Of a DNA stretch of 55,581 bases, positions 53,780 through 55,581 are shown one piece after another (position 1 is the stretch's first letter; every line of letters begins with the position of its first letter). This DNA is from Usnea hakonensis (Eukaryota; Ascomycota; Lecanoromycetes; Lecanorales; Parmeliaceae): positions 1-55,581 of the forward strand of contig BLJB01000243.1 of assembly GCA_013423325.1 (NCBI GenBank), in the 5' to 3' direction. Below the pieces are notes generated by a model. That model searched no databases, was not told where the DNA came from, and was given only the letters and a program-made list of their open reading frames with translations. The translations under genes and the position numbers were made by a program.

Positions 53780-54075
53780 CGTCGCAATGTTCTTAAAATG
53801 CATGACGCTGTCAAGCGTGACTGCTAAACATACAGAATAGGGAAGAGGGTGACGCCGGTCGAAGTGCCGCTGCAAAGAATATTTACTGCCAAGATTGTGG
53901 AGTCGGTCCTCCAAAGGTAGATTGGCATCGTTCAAACAAGGTGGACTCAGACTTCACGGCGTTAGAAGTGCATTCTGCATCAGGATCTCCTGGGTGGCTT
54001 TCACTCCGCTGGATTTCCCGTGTTCGGCGGGCTTTGCGGAGCACTCTCTTCTGCCGAATACGGAGAGACACCATA
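53780..54075 (-). pseudogene. Second FluG/DUF3435-type zinc-finger remnant
   Basis: The reverse complement matches 6310-6640. Shared blocks include GGCAGTAAATATTC.TTGCAG, CGGCACTTCGACCG.CGTCA, CAGTCACGCTTGACAG, ATGCATTTTAA.AACC and CGCCGAACACGG. Deletions have removed the CPFPHPEC-coding part, and the frame is broken. It is a more decayed, opposite-strand relative of the 6294-6683 remnant. Confidence 0.6.
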
Positions 54076-54997
54076 TTATCGATGATGGAGACCCGAGTCC
54101 ATGGTGGATCGAAAAAGGCCCTTGCAATACGTGATCGTTCCACAAACGCATATCCAACAGGCCTAGAGGCGGGAAGAATAGAACTGAGCGACTCCGCGTC
54201 CGTATATAGTGGCCTGCATGAGCGCTCAGAGCAGCCATGAGAAGGTGGCGTCTATATTGGAGGACATGTGTAGATCGAGATTCTTGCATGAATTGAAGTG
54301 GCTTAAATCATGAGAGAGGGTCCACACCTCGAGAGGTGGTTTACATATTAGCCGTTATTCAATTCGCTGATCACCTGAGAGACCTCGGCTCCTCCAGGGA
54401 TTTCGATATAAGCACAGATTCATCATCCGGCGGCCAGGTTGAAGGAAAGTCTTACACCGGAATGGTTACCACGCTAAGGAAAGCCTCTTGATTCCGGGGA
54501 ACAAGGGTGGTTATGCATTGAATCCGTTATAGAAAACTATTGGGGTTCGGTACATGAATAGATAGTCGGACCAATCGAATAGAGCGTAGCGTTTGATTAT
54601 GTATAGTTTTGAATTGATACTAGCCGTTTCCCCGAGCCTCAAGCAAATTGTTTTTGATCTGCGCAAGGCTGCATTGAGACGGAAAGAGCTTATGTAAGAA
54701 CACGACCCCCCAAACCATGCCAGACGATCCCTGTTTCTCACGTCCGCAACAGCAAACGAACGAAACTCATGAGGTCAATTATGTGGGCCCATTTCCTGAA
54801 ATGAACATTTCTTATAATATACAAGTATGGGCCAACGAATTAAATTCGTGAGACTCAGGTTGGTATTAGGGTAGAGTGTTAGGGGCTCTCGGGCAGAGTA
54901 TTTAGGGGTTTGAAAGTGCAGCGATTTGGTGACTAATAGACAGTCAAAGTCGAAAACCCTATTTACTTTTAAAAGGAGAAGAAAGTAAGAAAGCCAG
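54076..54997. other. Intergenic, nothing recognised
   Basis: No supported gene. Minus-strand frame 54511-54741 and others show no motif. Confidence 0.3.
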
Positions 54998-55581
54998 GTG
55001 TTCTCATTCGGACACTTTTCTGATCCTGTCTTCCCTTGCTTTGTCCATGTAGATGCAGCCTTATCAGCGTCTCCGCTCGGGTGCCGGTTTCCAAAGGCCG
55101 ACACAGCACCTCTGCTCGTAGATAATCTTCGCAATGATGAGCGTGGACTGGCAGACAATGCAGCCAGCCTCGCAGAACCGGCCAATGAAAGGAGCACACA
55201 TAGCTTTACCCTGTTGGTAACCCGTCTTCACCGTTATCATCCACGCGTATTTGATGGATTTTCCATGAGATCTGTCACAGGATACTTTGGCAATGCCAAT
55301 CTTCTGCGTCTGAGAATATTTATCCTCTCAAACTGCTAGAACGCATCAAGCGAGCTTCAAGTCTAGCAGCTCGGATATAGCGTTACCTCACAGCGCCTCC
55401 CAAACCCCAAACACGATATGGACACCAATCAGTGAGGATCGATTCTTAAGAAAGGCTCAGGAAGTACGGGCTGTGTTTGCACAAGTACCAGGGGAGGCTT
55501 GTTCTCATGATCAGAAGAGCGGTCAGGCAAATTTCGAGGATCACGTTCTCCCTTACAATCTCGAATATCAGCTGGCACAAG
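54998..55581 (+). CDS. Possible partial gene at the right edge
   Basis: Two consecutive open stretches: 54998-55339 (LVDNLRNDERGLADNAASLA, THSFTLLVTRLHRYHPRVFD) and, in another frame, 55314-55581 (SSSSDIALPHSASQTPNTIW, EDRFLRKAQEVRAVFAQVPG, FEDHVLPYNLEYQLAQ) running off the edge without a stop. The second has good protein-like composition. An intron joining them near 55300-55340 is possible but not clear. A minus-strand frame (54775-55197) overlaps the first. No family recognised. Confidence 0.25.

Noticed and set aside
1..55581. CRISPR array, prokaryotic operons or phage genes
   Set aside because: Spliced genes, eukaryotic domain families and repeat types show this is fungal nuclear DNA. 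The tandem repeats lack spacer structure.

Overview
The window looks like nuclear DNA of a filamentous ascomycete, most likely Eurotiales (Aspergillus/Penicillium-like). Spliced genes have short GT-AG introns, mostly 43-132 bases. The recognisable families are typical of such fungi: rhodopsin-domain membrane proteins, STAND/NLR fragments with patatin, TPR, ankyrin, NACHT, PNP and NB-ARC pieces, a FluG/DUF3435-type protein, an OTT_1508-like deaminase, DUF7924, and a giant DUF6606/DUF3638/DUF3645 protein. There is no operon logic. The region behaves as an accessory, transposon- and duplication-scarred compartment. All family calls were made by eye from translated sequence, without a database search.

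Layout. (1) 1-6 kb: the 5' end of a FluG/DUF3435-type gene (the superfamily that holds Starship 'captain' tyrosine recombinases) leaves the left edge. A rhodopsin-domain gene and a Ser/Thr-rich, probably GPI-anchored wall protein follow. (2) 6-20 kb: gene debris. It holds a FluG-type C-terminal zinc-finger remnant, a small inverted-repeat element, patatin/TPR/NLR scraps, several small or chimeric spliced genes of unknown function, an 800-bp duplicated block, a decayed expansin-like (DPBB) exon and a chromodomain remnant. (3) 20-22.3 kb: an intact three-exon OTT_1508-like deaminase gene with HAE and CxxC motifs in place. (4) 22.4-27.6 kb: BTB and casein-kinase fragments, the second copy of the 800-bp block, tandem and inverted minisatellites, and small relics. 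(5) 28.2-37.7 kb: a 3,111-codon four-exon gene of the DUF6606/DUF3638/DUF3645 family, complete except for two in-frame stop codons. (6) 37.7-40.7 kb: a 5'-truncated NACHT-ankyrin NLR split by a fold-back insertion. (7) 41-52.8 kb: a basic hypothetical gene, an intact DUF7924 (nuclease-like) gene, an F-box-like gene, a decayed PNP/NB-ARC NLR, a second complete rhodopsin-domain gene and a small membrane protein. (8) 53-55.6 kb: a mosaic of fragments that includes a mutated 190-bp copy of part of the giant gene and a second FluG-type zinc-finger remnant.

Two structures tie the region together. A roughly 300-bp repeat occurs in inverted orientation at about 27.24-27.56 kb and 47.58-47.88 kb and brackets the giant gene, the ankyrin NLR and the DUF7924 gene. 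Stop-gaining and scattered G-to-A and C-to-T differences, clearest in the 53.2-kb fragment, look like RIP or methyl-cytosine decay. The likely intact genes are the two rhodopsin-domain genes, the wall protein, the deaminase, DUF7924 and the F-box-like gene. Most of the rest is in some state of pseudogenisation.
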